Of a stretch of 64,000 bases of DNA, positions 25,564 to 34,825 are shown in pieces. The stretch covers positions 1-64,000 of the forward strand of contig JAPLHB010000144.1 in assembly GCA_026389845.1 (NCBI GenBank). The letters run 5' to 3'. Position 1 is the first letter of the stretch. The number at the start of each line of letters is the position of its first letter. The notes beneath the pieces were generated by a model, which saw nothing but the letters and a program-made list of their open reading frames with translations, had not been told where the DNA came from and searched no databases. The position numbers and the translations under genes are program-made. The DNA is from Chloroflexota bacterium (GTDB lineage: Bacteria > Chloroflexota > Anaerolineae > CG2-30-64-16).

Positions 25564-26453
25564 TGCGATTTCGTACTTGAGACCCATACAGGGGTTTGAG
25601 GACGCATCGAAAGCCATCGGTATACAGGCTCGCGCGAGAATCCATAACGGTATTTCAGGAAGAAATAGAGCAATGCCCACAGATGTCTGCGGGTTACGGG
25701 GCTACGCAAATTCCTCGTGATCCGTTGCTCGTGATGAACGACAACAGCTTCCGGGGCATAGTAGACTTTTTTCCCGGCCTTCCAGAGCCGCAAACAGAAA
25801 TCCACATCCTCTGGGCCATAAAAGATCCGCTCATCCAGAAGTCCAACAACCTCAAAGATGGAACGCCTGATGAGCTGACAAGCGCCAATCACGTAATCCA
25901 CTTCAGAGATGGCATCGTGCGCCCACCACCTGAGTTCCTCATCAGACAAGTAATCACGTGCCCATCGCTGAGGAATGCGCCGGGCCAACTTACTAAGTAA
26001 AGTCGGAAATCGTCGGCAGGAGTACTGCAGGCTGCCATCAGGAGATATTAGCTTGGGGCCAACCAAGCCGGCCGCGGGTGAACGCGCCATGAAGGAAACT
26101 AGCTTGCCCAGGCTACCCGCTGTAAGCACGGCGTCAATGTCTAACAGCAGGACATATTCTCCCCTCGCGCGCAGGATTCCCTGGTTACGCGCAGCAGCTA
26201 CCCCGCGGTTACGCTCGTTTCTGATCAGTGTGATCTCGTTGAACCCCTGCAATATATCCGGGCTACCATCTAAGGAACCGTTGTCAACAACGATGACTTC
26301 GCGCGAAATCTCGCTGGCACCCGTCAGTACAGAATCCAGACATTGCCGGATGAAATGCTGTGAGTTCCAGGTTAACAGGAGAACACTGACGACCGGGGTG
26401 GCGCCGACAGTGGATTCTTTATCTGTTGACCAGGGAGACATAAAGCTGCTCAT
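25560..26453 (-). CDS. GT2 glycosyltransferase (rhamnosyltransferase-like)
   Basis: 297 residues of the GT-A fold. SVLLLTWNSQHFIRQCL opens the domain; EVIVVDNGSLDGS, NRGVAAARNQGI and the DxD-like LLLDIDAVL follow. The acceptor-side motif FYGPEDVDFCLRLWKAG (ED-x-D-x-x-x-R) is typical of WbbL-type rhamnosyl and related transferases. The donor is unproven. Two Met codons (26453, 26441) could start it. Either start overlaps the end of the GT4 gene upstream. It adds a sugar to the lipid-linked repeat unit on the cytoplasmic face. Confidence 0.9.
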   Translation of the reverse strand: MSSFMSPWSTDKESTVGATPVVSVLLLTWNSQHFIRQCLDSVLTGASEISREVIVVDNGSLDGSPDILQGFNEITLIRNERNRGVAAARNQGILRARGEYVLLLDIDAVLTAGSLGKLVSFMARSPAAGLVGPKLISPDGSLQYSCRRFPTLLSKLARRIPQRWARDYLSDEELRWWAHDAISEVDYVIGACQLIRRSIFEVVGLLDERIFYGPEDVDFCLRLWKAGKKVYYAPEAVVVHHEQRITRNLRSPVTRRHLWALLYFFLKYRYGFSREPVYRWLSMRPQTPVWVSSTKSQ

Positions 26454-27537
26454 AATGGTCTATGATACCTTCCCAGTCATACCGAAGGCGTTGAGTCTGC
26501 CGACCCAGCGCGCCCAACTCCTCCCGCAACGCACTGTTGTTAAGCAAATGATTCGTCCGTTCGGCCATCACCGTGGAAGAGGGAACGACCATTCCCCCGC
26601 TAAGCTCCTTGACGTTTCCGACATCATAGCTGACAAAAGGCGTGCCACTCGCCATGGCCTCCAAAATCACTAACGGGAAGGCCTCAACGTAAGAACTCAA
26701 CCAGAAAACATCTGCTTCCAGAAAAGCGGAAACGACCACGGGGCGGGGGGCATCGGCCACGAGAATAATCCTCGGGTGACATTGCGCCGCCTTGTAACAA
26801 TCAGCCCAACAACTGCGATACCCCTCAGCTAAGTCTCGCCCGATAATGGCTAATGTGACATCGTTGCGCTCAAGCCGTTCGAAGGCCTCCATCAACCGAT
26901 GATGCCCCTTGACCCGGTAGTGATTGCCTACGGACAGCAGCAGGAATGGAGTTTTGATGTTGTACTGATTGCGAAAAGAAGGTGCGACCCTTTGGAATTC
27001 ACTGGAATCCACGCCATTGGGGATAATCGTATAATTAGCTAATCCACATTGATCTCCGAATTGTTTGTCTCGATAGTTTCGTGAGTGGTAGACGATTTTA
27101 TCATATTCTCTAAGATAACTAGGCAGCTTCCGAAAGTACAGAGCGTAAAATAACCGTCGCCATCCCACAAGTCCCGAATACCCACAGGGCGCGATGACCT
27201 TAGGACATTCAAGCTGATCCAGCATCGTAAGGGTAAGATCCGTTGGCCAGGATTGAGCTGCGTAGTTCATGATCAAGTCATAATTCCCCATCATGTGTGT
27301 GCGAAACCGTTTAAGCTCGTTTTTATCGGCCTCAAATCCCTTCACGACATTACCGCGAATCGCGAATTCGCTGATCCTCACCCCGTTGAGCTCGGAGTAA
27401 TTCCGCGCCGGATCTGCTGAAGTGGCTACAGTCACCTGATGACCACGACGCGCCAGTCGCTCGGAGATTTGTCTCACGACCTCTTCCGCGCCCCCGACAT
27501 GAGGATAATAGAACTCGCAGGTGTGCAGTATGCGCAT
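26419..27537 (-). CDS. GT4 glycosyltransferase
   Basis: 372 residues of the GT-B fold. The N-terminus MRILHTCEFYYPHVGGAEEV has the glycine-rich acceptor loop. The C-terminal donor domain shows LLSVGNHYRVKGHHRLMEAF and the E-x7-E motif in EAFPLVILEAMASGTPFV. IPNGVDSSEF marks the domain junction. Retaining nucleotide-sugar transferase; donor unknown. The ATG at 27537 is preferred over an in-frame GTG at 27558 because of the motif spacing. Codon and base use are visibly less GC-rich than in flanking regions. Confidence 0.92.
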   Translation of the reverse strand: MRILHTCEFYYPHVGGAEEVVRQISERLARRGHQVTVATSADPARNYSELNGVRISEFAIRGNVVKGFEADKNELKRFRTHMMGNYDLIMNYAAQSWPTDLTLTMLDQLECPKVIAPCGYSGLVGWRRLFYALYFRKLPSYLREYDKIVYHSRNYRDKQFGDQCGLANYTIIPNGVDSSEFQRVAPSFRNQYNIKTPFLLLSVGNHYRVKGHHRLMEAFERLERNDVTLAIIGRDLAEGYRSCWADCYKAAQCHPRIILVADAPRPVVVSAFLEADVFWLSSYVEAFPLVILEAMASGTPFVSYDVGNVKELSGGMVVPSSTVMAERTNHLLNNSALREELGALGRQTQRLRYDWEGIIDHYEQLYVSLVNR

Positions 27538-27547
27538 TCGGTTGCCC

Positions 27548-28699
27548 TTACTGTACACTCATGACGCGAGAGAAGAGCTCAGCAAACCGCTGATCATAAG
27601 TATGATCTCGGATCGTTCGCCGGTATCCTTTCAACGCAATCCGCTCGCGGTCTTCCTCGTGACCCAGGTAATAGCGAACTTTGTCAATGAGATCATCTGT
27701 ATCGGCAAAACCAACGATTTCCTCATCGGCCTGATAGTACTCGTCCAGGCCTTGAACGCGTCCCGTCAACATAAATCCACCGCAACCGGGAATCTCGAAG
27801 TTGCGCCCTTTGATCTGATCCATCCCCGGGACCGAAGCGTTGTTGAGGTTCAAGTTGATCTTGGTTTGGTTGAAAATGCGCACCATTTCATACTGGGTAA
27901 CTTTCCCTTTCTCCCACCCGTATCCCCAAGTTTGAACGTTGATCCCGGCCTGGCGCAGCCGGGATATCACCTCGCGCCGATTACCATGCGGCTGACCGAC
28001 AAAACTAACATCGTAGATCTTTGGCAGGTTCATCGGGTAATAGAGCCTTTGATTGCATGCCCACTGAGAGAGAATCACATTTCCGATGCCATGAGTTACA
28101 TAGTTTTGAAGGGCAAACCTTGACGTAGTAACGCCCCATGTAAAGCGCGGGGCCCAATGGCGGGAAAAGCTATCGAATCGCCAGTGGTCATCGGTAAACC
28201 AATTCAGCGTCGTGATCGCGCCCGACTCAGCTACGTTTGGGAATGTGGATTCATCGAACTCATCCGAGAACAATACAGTGAAAACAAGTTGCGGCTTGAA
28301 CCGATAAGCGGCTTCAACCAGCATTTGATTCATCCGGTCGCGCCCCCATCTTTTCGCTATCTCAATGAAATCAAACCGGATGATCTCGTGGCCCAGTGAA
28401 TAGAGGGGATGGAAAAAATTATTCTCCTCATAGCTCAGACCTCGTGCCGGGTTGCCATAGTCATAACGTGGGGCAACATAAAGGATACGTAGACGCCGAT
28501 CGCCACCCTGACCAACCACCGCTTCATGATACCCATCGTCGGTCGGCAACGCATGGGAAACCTCGATACAGCGGCTCAACAATGACTCGAGGCTCACTTC
28601 GCGCGCCAATTGCTCCCATACTCTGCGATATGCCTTCCACCAGTAGTGACGGTTCGTCAGCATGTGCCATCTTATTCTCGGCAATCCCAAAGGTCTCAT
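27548..28699 (-). CDS. CgeB-like glycosyltransferase
   Basis: 383 residues. The N-terminal domain includes RILYVAPRYDYGNPARGLSY and FKPQLVFTVLFSDEFDE. The C-terminal part, NLNLNNASVPGMDQIKGRNFE with GCGGFMLTGRV and FADTDDLIDKVRYYL, matches the CgeB/Glyco_trans_1_2 type (GT-B fold with a late conserved E/G motif). CgeB homologues modify spore or cell-surface polymers. The donor is unknown. AT-richer composition matches the neighbours. A GGGGGTGA ribosome site overlaps the end of the upstream ligase gene. Confidence 0.85.
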   Translation of the reverse strand: MRPLGLPRIRWHMLTNRHYWWKAYRRVWEQLAREVSLESLLSRCIEVSHALPTDDGYHEAVVGQGGDRRLRILYVAPRYDYGNPARGLSYEENNFFHPLYSLGHEIIRFDFIEIAKRWGRDRMNQMLVEAAYRFKPQLVFTVLFSDEFDESTFPNVAESGAITTLNWFTDDHWRFDSFSRHWAPRFTWGVTTSRFALQNYVTHGIGNVILSQWACNQRLYYPMNLPKIYDVSFVGQPHGNRREVISRLRQAGINVQTWGYGWEKGKVTQYEMVRIFNQTKINLNLNNASVPGMDQIKGRNFEIPGCGGFMLTGRVQGLDEYYQADEEIVGFADTDDLIDKVRYYLGHEEDRERIALKGYRRTIRDHTYDQRFAELFSRVMSVQ

Positions 28700-28700
28700 A

Positions 28701-30020
28701 TCACCCCCTTGGTATTACGTTCGTCGTTGAAGACAAACGCTGCCTACCAAATCTGGAGAGCACTGACTCGTTGTTACGAGCCGTTTTCTGAAGTTCAAAC
28801 CAATTCCCATAGGCAGCAGCCAGACTCAGGAGCGCCCAAAACCACATATTGTCCAGTAAGCTATTGAACAATCCATAAACGGCCCAATTGATGACCAGAC
28901 CGAGTAATATCCAACTCGTAATCCCATCAGCGGCTTTCGCGTACCGAACGGCCCGCACAAGACATGCGCCAACCCAAAACATGATCCCAAGAAGCGACAC
29001 CAGCCCCAGCAATCCCTGCTCGGCAAGCGCCTGCAAATACACATTTTCGGCATGGTTGGCTGCGCCAAACTGAAAATCCACCAAATAATACCGTAGATTG
29101 CCGACCCCGACCCCCAAGAGCGGATGGGCTGCGCAGATCTCCAAAACTTCGTTAATCAGAGCGACCCGGGCTGCATTGCTATTACCACCTTCAGGAGACA
29201 AGGTAAACAGTGACCCCCACCGCGCGACCACCATCGAGAGCCATTCCTGTGGCACCACATATATACCTACCACAATTCCAAAGCCTAACATGAGTACTAG
29301 CCACACAGCACGCCGACTGATCCTGACACTAGACTGATTCCAGATGACCAAGAGCAAAAGGGGCGTAATTAAACCTGCCACCCAGGCGCCTCTGGACAAA
29401 GACAAGATTATCGCCCCTAGCAGTGCCAGAAGAAGGAGGGACAGCACGACAACGGTAACCGTACGGCGTCGACGTAGATTGGGATACAAATAAGCAAGCA
29501 GTAGCCAAAACGTGGCTTGAAAATACAGCACATCGCTGTTCCGGGTTGACTCCGTATACGTTACTCCAAAATAGCCGAGGGTGTGTTCAAGAGGGTCCCC
29601 CGTCCTGCCCGTGAAGAACCCGTACGCCCCATAGGCAAGAACACCCACACCCGTGATAGCCGCACACGCCAGAGCCACACGCGCTGACTTCTCATCCACG
29701 GCGATCAAAGACGCGAGCAGCGGAAGGAAAGCCATAAGCGCATACTTGATGGCAAGAACAACGTTGAGTTCCTTTGACACCAGCAGCGAAACAATCACTG
29801 ATAGAAAATAGCCGTATGTGGCGACAACAAGGCCAGGGGCAAGCCGGGCCGTCCCGCGTCGTTTCACTGCATCCAAACTGACGAACACTATCAGTACAAC
29901 AGACAGCGGTACGGCATAGGGTACAGCGAGAGAACCTGAACCCACTCTGAATTCAGGCACAGCATAGGTACCAAGCGTAAGAAACATCAGGTAAAAAAGG
30001 AGTCTTACAAATCTAGTCAC
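28701..30020 (-). CDS. O-antigen ligase / Wzy-like polymerase
   Basis: 439 residues with about eleven to twelve hydrophobic segments. The large loop region and the motif HPLLGVGVGNLRYYLVDFQ followed by NHAENVYLQALAEQGLLGLV are diagnostic of the O-antigen ligase (WaaL/Wzy) family; the conserved His in AENVYL-type motifs is usually essential. It either ligates the finished polymer to its anchor or polymerises repeat units in the periplasmic-side membrane. The two roles cannot be separated by sequence. It overlaps the next upstream GT gene by 8 bases. Confidence 0.92.
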   Translation of the reverse strand: MTRFVRLLFYLMFLTLGTYAVPEFRVGSGSLAVPYAVPLSVVLIVFVSLDAVKRRGTARLAPGLVVATYGYFLSVIVSLLVSKELNVVLAIKYALMAFLPLLASLIAVDEKSARVALACAAITGVGVLAYGAYGFFTGRTGDPLEHTLGYFGVTYTESTRNSDVLYFQATFWLLLAYLYPNLRRRRTVTVVVLSLLLLALLGAIILSLSRGAWVAGLITPLLLLVIWNQSSVRISRRAVWLVLMLGFGIVVGIYVVPQEWLSMVVARWGSLFTLSPEGGNSNAARVALINEVLEICAAHPLLGVGVGNLRYYLVDFQFGAANHAENVYLQALAEQGLLGLVSLLGIMFWVGACLVRAVRYAKAADGITSWILLGLVINWAVYGLFNSLLDNMWFWALLSLAAAYGNWFELQKTARNNESVLSRFGRQRLSSTTNVIPRG

Positions 30021-30813
30021 GCGATTCCCCGGTTGGCAAAAATTCCAGCACCTGATGAATCAACGCTGCACCTGCGCTCTTGGCGAGGGCGACATAGATT
30101 AAGGGAGAGACGCCTTGGCGGCGTGCCACCCTTGCCTGAATACGCAACATCTCCCTGTAGTGTTGGCTCTTGCGAATACGACTGACAGAGGTATCCCGAT
30201 GCGTTCTGACCACAAGCGCTTCCGGCAGGTTCGCCACTTTGCTTTTCGCGATCACACGCCACCACAACTCGTAGTCCTCCCACCGATAGACGGGATCATA
30301 AAGCCCTACCGCATCCAGAATCGTCTTTCGGATCATTACAGTGCTATGCACAAACGGATTATCCCAAACCATCATTCTTCGGATGCTGACGTCACTTAGG
30401 GGCACTTGAAAGTGGCTTGTTCGGTCACAATCGGGATAGACGATTTCGCACGAAGACCCGAGCAAGCCGTAGTCGGGCTGATTCTCAAGAAACTCAACCT
30501 GCTGCGCAAGACGCACGGGGCGCGACCAATCGTCGGCATCCATCCGCGCAATATAGCCAGCCTTGGCAACGCGAATACCCTGATTCAAAGCCTTCGCCAC
30601 TCCCTGATTGCTTTGGTGAAGCACACGAAGCCGTTGATCGGAGAACGATGCCAGAATGTCGGCTGTATGATCCACAGAGCCGTCGTCCACCACAATCAGT
30701 TCAAGTTCGGAGAGGGTCTGATTGAGAATGCTGCTGACCGCGCGGGCGATCCAGATCTCTTCATTGTAGGCAGCCATTACTACGCTGACTCTGGGCAAAG
30801 CCGCTCCGATCAC
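30013..30813 (-). CDS. GT2 glycosyltransferase
   Basis: 266 residues. SVVMAAYNEEIWIARAV, LELIVVDDGSVDHTADIL, NQGVAKALNQGI and the DxD motif ARMDADDW are textbook GT-A family 2 features, followed by the late motif YRWEDYELWWRV. Inverting transferase of unknown donor. It overlaps the ligase gene (8 bases) and the TPR gene (4 bases), so it is part of the polysaccharide operon. Confidence 0.92.
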   Translation of the reverse strand: MIGAALPRVSVVMAAYNEEIWIARAVSSILNQTLSELELIVVDDGSVDHTADILASFSDQRLRVLHQSNQGVAKALNQGIRVAKAGYIARMDADDWSRPVRLAQQVEFLENQPDYGLLGSSCEIVYPDCDRTSHFQVPLSDVSIRRMMVWDNPFVHSTVMIRKTILDAVGLYDPVYRWEDYELWWRVIAKSKVANLPEALVVRTHRDTSVSRIRKSQHYREMLRIQARVARRQGVSPLIYVALAKSAGAALIHQVLEFLPTGESRD

Positions 30814-32138
30814 GGTCTGGCTGCTCCTCGCAATTGACGGGCCATCTCACGTTCAACCCTCGCCTGATCGCTCATCTGCAAGTGATCATAAGCCTCGGCC
30901 AGGGCCTCATGGGTGTCTGGATTGCGGTCATTACGCACCAGCGACTGAGTCAACCATTGAACCGCCACCCCATACTCCTGCTGGCGCATAGCCGTCAGAC
31001 CCGCCATATAGTACGGCACGAAATGATCCGGATACTGGGCCATTGCACGCCGGTTCCATGTTATAGCAGACTCCAGATGGCCGACACTCCAATAAGCGGC
31101 AACGATTTTTTGGAATAGCCATGGCCCCGCATCCTCATTCTGGGGATGACTGAGTTCCTGGGCGATACCGCGTTCGAAGTAAGGCTCTGCCAGTAAATCG
31201 TTTGAATCCTGAATCAATAGCCAGGCGCCATAACTCACATTGGCATCCGGTGAATCAGGATCAAGTCTGACAGCCTCAGCATAGGCTCCTCCCGCTTCCA
31301 GCACATCACCGCGTGCCGTCAACGCGTTCCCATAAGCAGTCCATGCGGGGGCGAAGCTGGGATCAAGCCTTACGGACAACTGTAGAGCGGTCATACCGTC
31401 GGCAACCTTGTCCATGCGCACCAGGAGATCACCATACTGGACCAGGTTATCTATTGGCGATTCTCCCAGTCCGACCAGAGTACCAGTTCGCACATAGGCC
31501 TTCTCGGCATCACCCCATTGTCGCAGCCTGGTGAGACTGTCTCCTAGACCTTTCCAGGCGACGGAGTGATCCGGGTCTAGTGAGACCACCATCTGAAAGA
31601 ATGCTACTGCATCAGCAAATCGATTGGTCTTAAAGGCGATATCCCCTTCCTGGACGAAATTCGGCACTAACAAGCTGGACTTCGTCTGCCAGGACATCTG
31701 GTTCCAGATCATGGCAGCGGCTTCGCGTTGCCCATTTTGGAAAAGTATGCTGCCCATCTCTAGCGAAGCAGTGTCCCAGCGTGGCGCCAGCCCCGCAAGC
31801 TCATTGAGAGCTGCTTGATTCTGCCCACATAGCCACAGCAGTTCTGCTTCCCGGATAGAACGCAGCGGATTTTCCGTACCCTGTGACGACATACGGCCCA
31901 GAATGGCAGCCAAGCTCGACTGACCTGCGTCCGATATTGCGCTTCTGTCCCGAGACACCGCCCCAAACGGCAGCGCACGAATCACGGGCAGCGTGACAAC
32001 AAGATGAGCCATGCCGGCAACCAGCACATTCCACTTGAAGTCTCCTACGATCCGGGGGGTCTCGCTGAGGAGAAGACAGACAGCCAAAACGCAAACAAGG
32101 CATCGCTGCGGTTTGAGTGTCTTTCTGGTGCTAGACAT
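30810..32138 (-). CDS. Membrane-anchored TPR protein
   Basis: 442 residues from the Met at 32138 (a Met at 32156 is an alternative). One or two N-terminal hydrophobic segments (CLVCVLAVCLLLSETPRIV, VLVAGMAHLVVTLPVI) precede at least six TPR-like repeats, for example AVAFFQMVVSLDPDHSVAWKGLGDSL and AVRLDPDSPDANVSYG (representative cores only). Likely a scaffold or chain-length/assembly factor for the surface polymer, judged from its place between glycosyltransferase and flippase genes. That role is inferred. Confidence 0.85.
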   Translation of the reverse strand: MSSTRKTLKPQRCLVCVLAVCLLLSETPRIVGDFKWNVLVAGMAHLVVTLPVIRALPFGAVSRDRSAISDAGQSSLAAILGRMSSQGTENPLRSIREAELLWLCGQNQAALNELAGLAPRWDTASLEMGSILFQNGQREAAAMIWNQMSWQTKSSLLVPNFVQEGDIAFKTNRFADAVAFFQMVVSLDPDHSVAWKGLGDSLTRLRQWGDAEKAYVRTGTLVGLGESPIDNLVQYGDLLVRMDKVADGMTALQLSVRLDPSFAPAWTAYGNALTARGDVLEAGGAYAEAVRLDPDSPDANVSYGAWLLIQDSNDLLAEPYFERGIAQELSHPQNEDAGPWLFQKIVAAYWSVGHLESAITWNRRAMAQYPDHFVPYYMAGLTAMRQQEYGVAVQWLTQSLVRNDRNPDTHEALAEAYDHLQMSDQARVEREMARQLRGAARP

Positions 32139-32204
32139 CTTTGCAAGAATGCACACAGTTCACTTCGGCTAAGAAATCACAGAAGACCGGTTGGAGGATC
32201 GTTT

Positions 32205-33548
32205 TCAGGAATACGCCCGCAGTTGGCCTGAAGTTAACAGCGCCATCCACACTACATAGAAGACCGAGGACAGCAATAAAGCCGCTACGATACCCGTTGG
32301 TCCATAGAGTCTTCCCAATCCGATATTTAGCCCAGTATTCAGAACAGCAAAGGCGATCTTGGGCGCAAGTAGGCGGCGGCTTTGATAAAAAGCCTGTGCA
32401 ACGATCGTCAACAATTGCCCAATGTTAAACATCCCCGCAGACAACACGACCAGGGGCAACAAAGATGAGAGTGTCCAAAATGGGGAAGGCGTGAGCAAAC
32501 GAAATATGAGCCTGTGCCCCAACCAGCCTGCCAGAACAGAAATAGCAGTTATCGCGCCAACGATATTCACGGCTCGAAAAAGCTGCCTAGTGCCAAACTT
32601 GCGCCTGGTATCCTCTGTATTATCACCAACTTTCTCAAATACAATGGGTGTCACAAGCTGAAGCATCACGTTGCCAAGAAGGACAAACGGCGTGTAGCCT
32701 ATCTGCACCAGCACGGCGTACTTTCCGACTTCTGTTGAACTCCAGAAAGCCTGTAATGCCCAGCGATCACTAGCAGACTGCACCCAACCGAAAATCCCCC
32801 ACAGTGCAAACGGCAAGGCGTAGAGTACGAGTTGACTGCTAAATGCCCGTACGGTGTTATCGTCAACCCTAACCCATGGGCTGCGCTTGACACCTAAGAG
32901 GCGTGCGAGAAACCAGGTCTGCGACAGCGCCACAAAGACTGAAGCGATCACAAAGCCGTATACGGCCGATAGCGCGCCCATCCGCCAAGTCATTACCAGA
33001 ACGATTGCCAGTCCCAGTCGTCCCCATCGCGAGAGATTCTGGTGCCATGAAACCACTATGCGCTGGCGCGCAGCATTCTGTACGTTATCAAGTGTGAGGG
33101 AGAAACCGTCTATGGTCGCCAGTAACCCGGCAGCAATGAGAAACCCAAGCCAGTTTCGGCCAAAAGTAGATGTTAGAAGCGGTTGTGTACCTAACGCAAT
33201 CAAACAAGCCGCAAAACCGGTGATCACAGTGATAATCAATATCAACCGCGCCGCTGAAGTCATTAGTTCAACTTGCTTGTCTCGCTCCCGTGCAACAGCA
33301 TAGAATCGGGCGACACCTTGCGACAGCGGCCCATAGAGAAACTGAGGCGAGAAATAGGCCAAGCTCTGAACCAGCGCCAAAACGCCATACTCTTGTGCCC
33401 CCAGGGACGAGGTCAGGACCCGAATGCTGACAAAACCGCCAAGCACAACAAGCGCCTGTCCCAAGCCTATCCAGAAAAGCTCCTTTGTGACTCGCACATT
33501 GAGCCTGCTGAGCAAAGGCCTGACCCGACTTAAAATCATCTGTCTCAT
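32205..33548 (-). CDS. Wzx-type oligosaccharide flippase
   Basis: 447 residues with about twelve hydrophobic segments, of the MATE/MOP-like polysaccharide biosynthesis family. The N-terminus FWIGLGQALVVLGGFVSIRV with VLTSSLGAQEYGVLALVQSL is characteristic, and ARFYAVARERDK follows. Moves undecaprenyl-linked repeat units across the membrane. Starts with RQMILSRVRPLL, a positively charged inside end. The roughly 100 bases upstream (33549-33649) hold no gene. Confidence 0.92.
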   Translation of the reverse strand: MRQMILSRVRPLLSRLNVRVTKELFWIGLGQALVVLGGFVSIRVLTSSLGAQEYGVLALVQSLAYFSPQFLYGPLSQGVARFYAVARERDKQVELMTSAARLILIITVITGFAACLIALGTQPLLTSTFGRNWLGFLIAAGLLATIDGFSLTLDNVQNAARQRIVVSWHQNLSRWGRLGLAIVLVMTWRMGALSAVYGFVIASVFVALSQTWFLARLLGVKRSPWVRVDDNTVRAFSSQLVLYALPFALWGIFGWVQSASDRWALQAFWSSTEVGKYAVLVQIGYTPFVLLGNVMLQLVTPIVFEKVGDNTEDTRRKFGTRQLFRAVNIVGAITAISVLAGWLGHRLIFRLLTPSPFWTLSSLLPLVVLSAGMFNIGQLLTIVAQAFYQSRRLLAPKIAFAVLNTGLNIGLGRLYGPTGIVAALLLSSVFYVVWMALLTSGQLRAYS

Positions 33549-33649
33549 ATCTTAAAGGCGTTGAGATGGTCTTGACCTGTGCTGGAACGTTATTCGCCTG
33601 GGCCGCGCTTGATCATCACCACATTGACAGACAATTGACTCATGCTTCA

Positions 33650-34825
33650 TCACCGCCACACCTGTTCCGCCAAAACTATCAGCCCATCATGTGCCATTTC
33701 CACCCAACGCAACGGATACAGCGCCGGCCATAGCCAATCGGGCCTGGGTGAATAGCGCCGCCGCAGAAAAGCGGGACTGGGGAACACCATCGCCAGCAAG
33801 TACAGCAGTTTTGCCCGCCAGCTCAGGGACACAATACGATCCCAATGATCGCTCACCTTCATCTCCATCAAGGAACTAGCAAGATGAGATGAGGAAAACG
33901 GTAGCGACTCGTATTGTGCTGATAGACCCGTCAGCACGCGCGACGGTATTGGCGTATTGAAAAGAACCTGGACCGCCTTCAGACCCGCCAGTTGAGATGC
34001 TGCCCAGCGTAAAGCGAGCGCTTGCTCCAAGTAGATGTTCCAGTTCAGTCGTTCGGTCAACTGACTGATCAGCAAATGCAGATCATAATACCACAGCAGC
34101 CGAGATTGGGCGCCACCGTGTTGAAGAATCAAATGGGCGGTCAGATAGAGAAGATTGGCTGTCGGCGAAAGGATCCGTGCCTCCATGAGTTCGGGGCCAC
34201 TCGAGAGCTGCCAGAGTTCGCTGTTTTCCCAGAACCACTGCACATCGGCGGTACGTCTGTCTGCGCTGCCAGCAATTAGCCCCCAGTGTAACTCAACCTC
34301 GTGGCCCGATTTTGTCAGTGGCAGGAAGTTGACCTGGGTTCCGATATACCGGTTGAGAGCGCGCGATTGCACCGCGACTTCCTGATAGTCCAGGTCTCTG
34401 ATGATCGTAGAGGCTCGTTCGATGTCTTTGCGCGGGACGAGAAGATCGAGATCGCTCATCGGCCGCAGGGCTGGATCAGGATAAATGGTCTTAGCCAGCA
34501 CCGCGCCTTTCAGCACGATCACCGGCACCCTTTCCGCACCGAACGCGGCCAGGATGCGAGCCATCTCCGCATACAGGAGCGTATTCTCGGCAGCCGTCAT
34601 ATAGTATTGAGCAGCCAACGTTTTCAGAAGGTCGCTCGGGATGTCATCGTGCGACTGCCTCAACCGCCAATAGACCAGCGGAGCGACCCCTTCGGCCACG
34701 GCCAGGCTTGTAAACCCTCTCCAATCCTCCGATGTGAAGGCAGCCCATTCGGGTCGCTCGGCCCCATCGGCCAGGAGTTGGCACAGGACCCGGTAAAGCT
34801 CATTCGGTGAAACAGGCATGGTCAT
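33650..34825 (-). CDS. Nucleotidyltransferase-fold protein of polysaccharide clusters (NTP_transf_5 type)
   Basis: 391 residues. The ATG overlaps the Fkp stop (TGATG). The motif IVLKGAVLAKTIYPDPALRPMSDLDLLV is the hallmark (core LRPMSDLDLLV, with DxD metal-binding aspartates). Helical regions WYYDLHLLISQL and LYLTAHLILQHGG follow. These proteins occur in exopolysaccharide and peptide-modification clusters and are predicted to transfer a nucleotidyl or related group. The substrate is unknown. It sits between the GDP-fucose enzyme and the flippase gene. Confidence 0.85.
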   Translation of the reverse strand: MTMPVSPNELYRVLCQLLADGAERPEWAAFTSEDWRGFTSLAVAEGVAPLVYWRLRQSHDDIPSDLLKTLAAQYYMTAAENTLLYAEMARILAAFGAERVPVIVLKGAVLAKTIYPDPALRPMSDLDLLVPRKDIERASTIIRDLDYQEVAVQSRALNRYIGTQVNFLPLTKSGHEVELHWGLIAGSADRRTADVQWFWENSELWQLSSGPELMEARILSPTANLLYLTAHLILQHGGAQSRLLWYYDLHLLISQLTERLNWNIYLEQALALRWAASQLAGLKAVQVLFNTPIPSRVLTGLSAQYESLPFSSSHLASSLMEMKVSDHWDRIVSLSWRAKLLYLLAMVFPSPAFLRRRYSPRPDWLWPALYPLRWVEMAHDGLIVLAEQVWR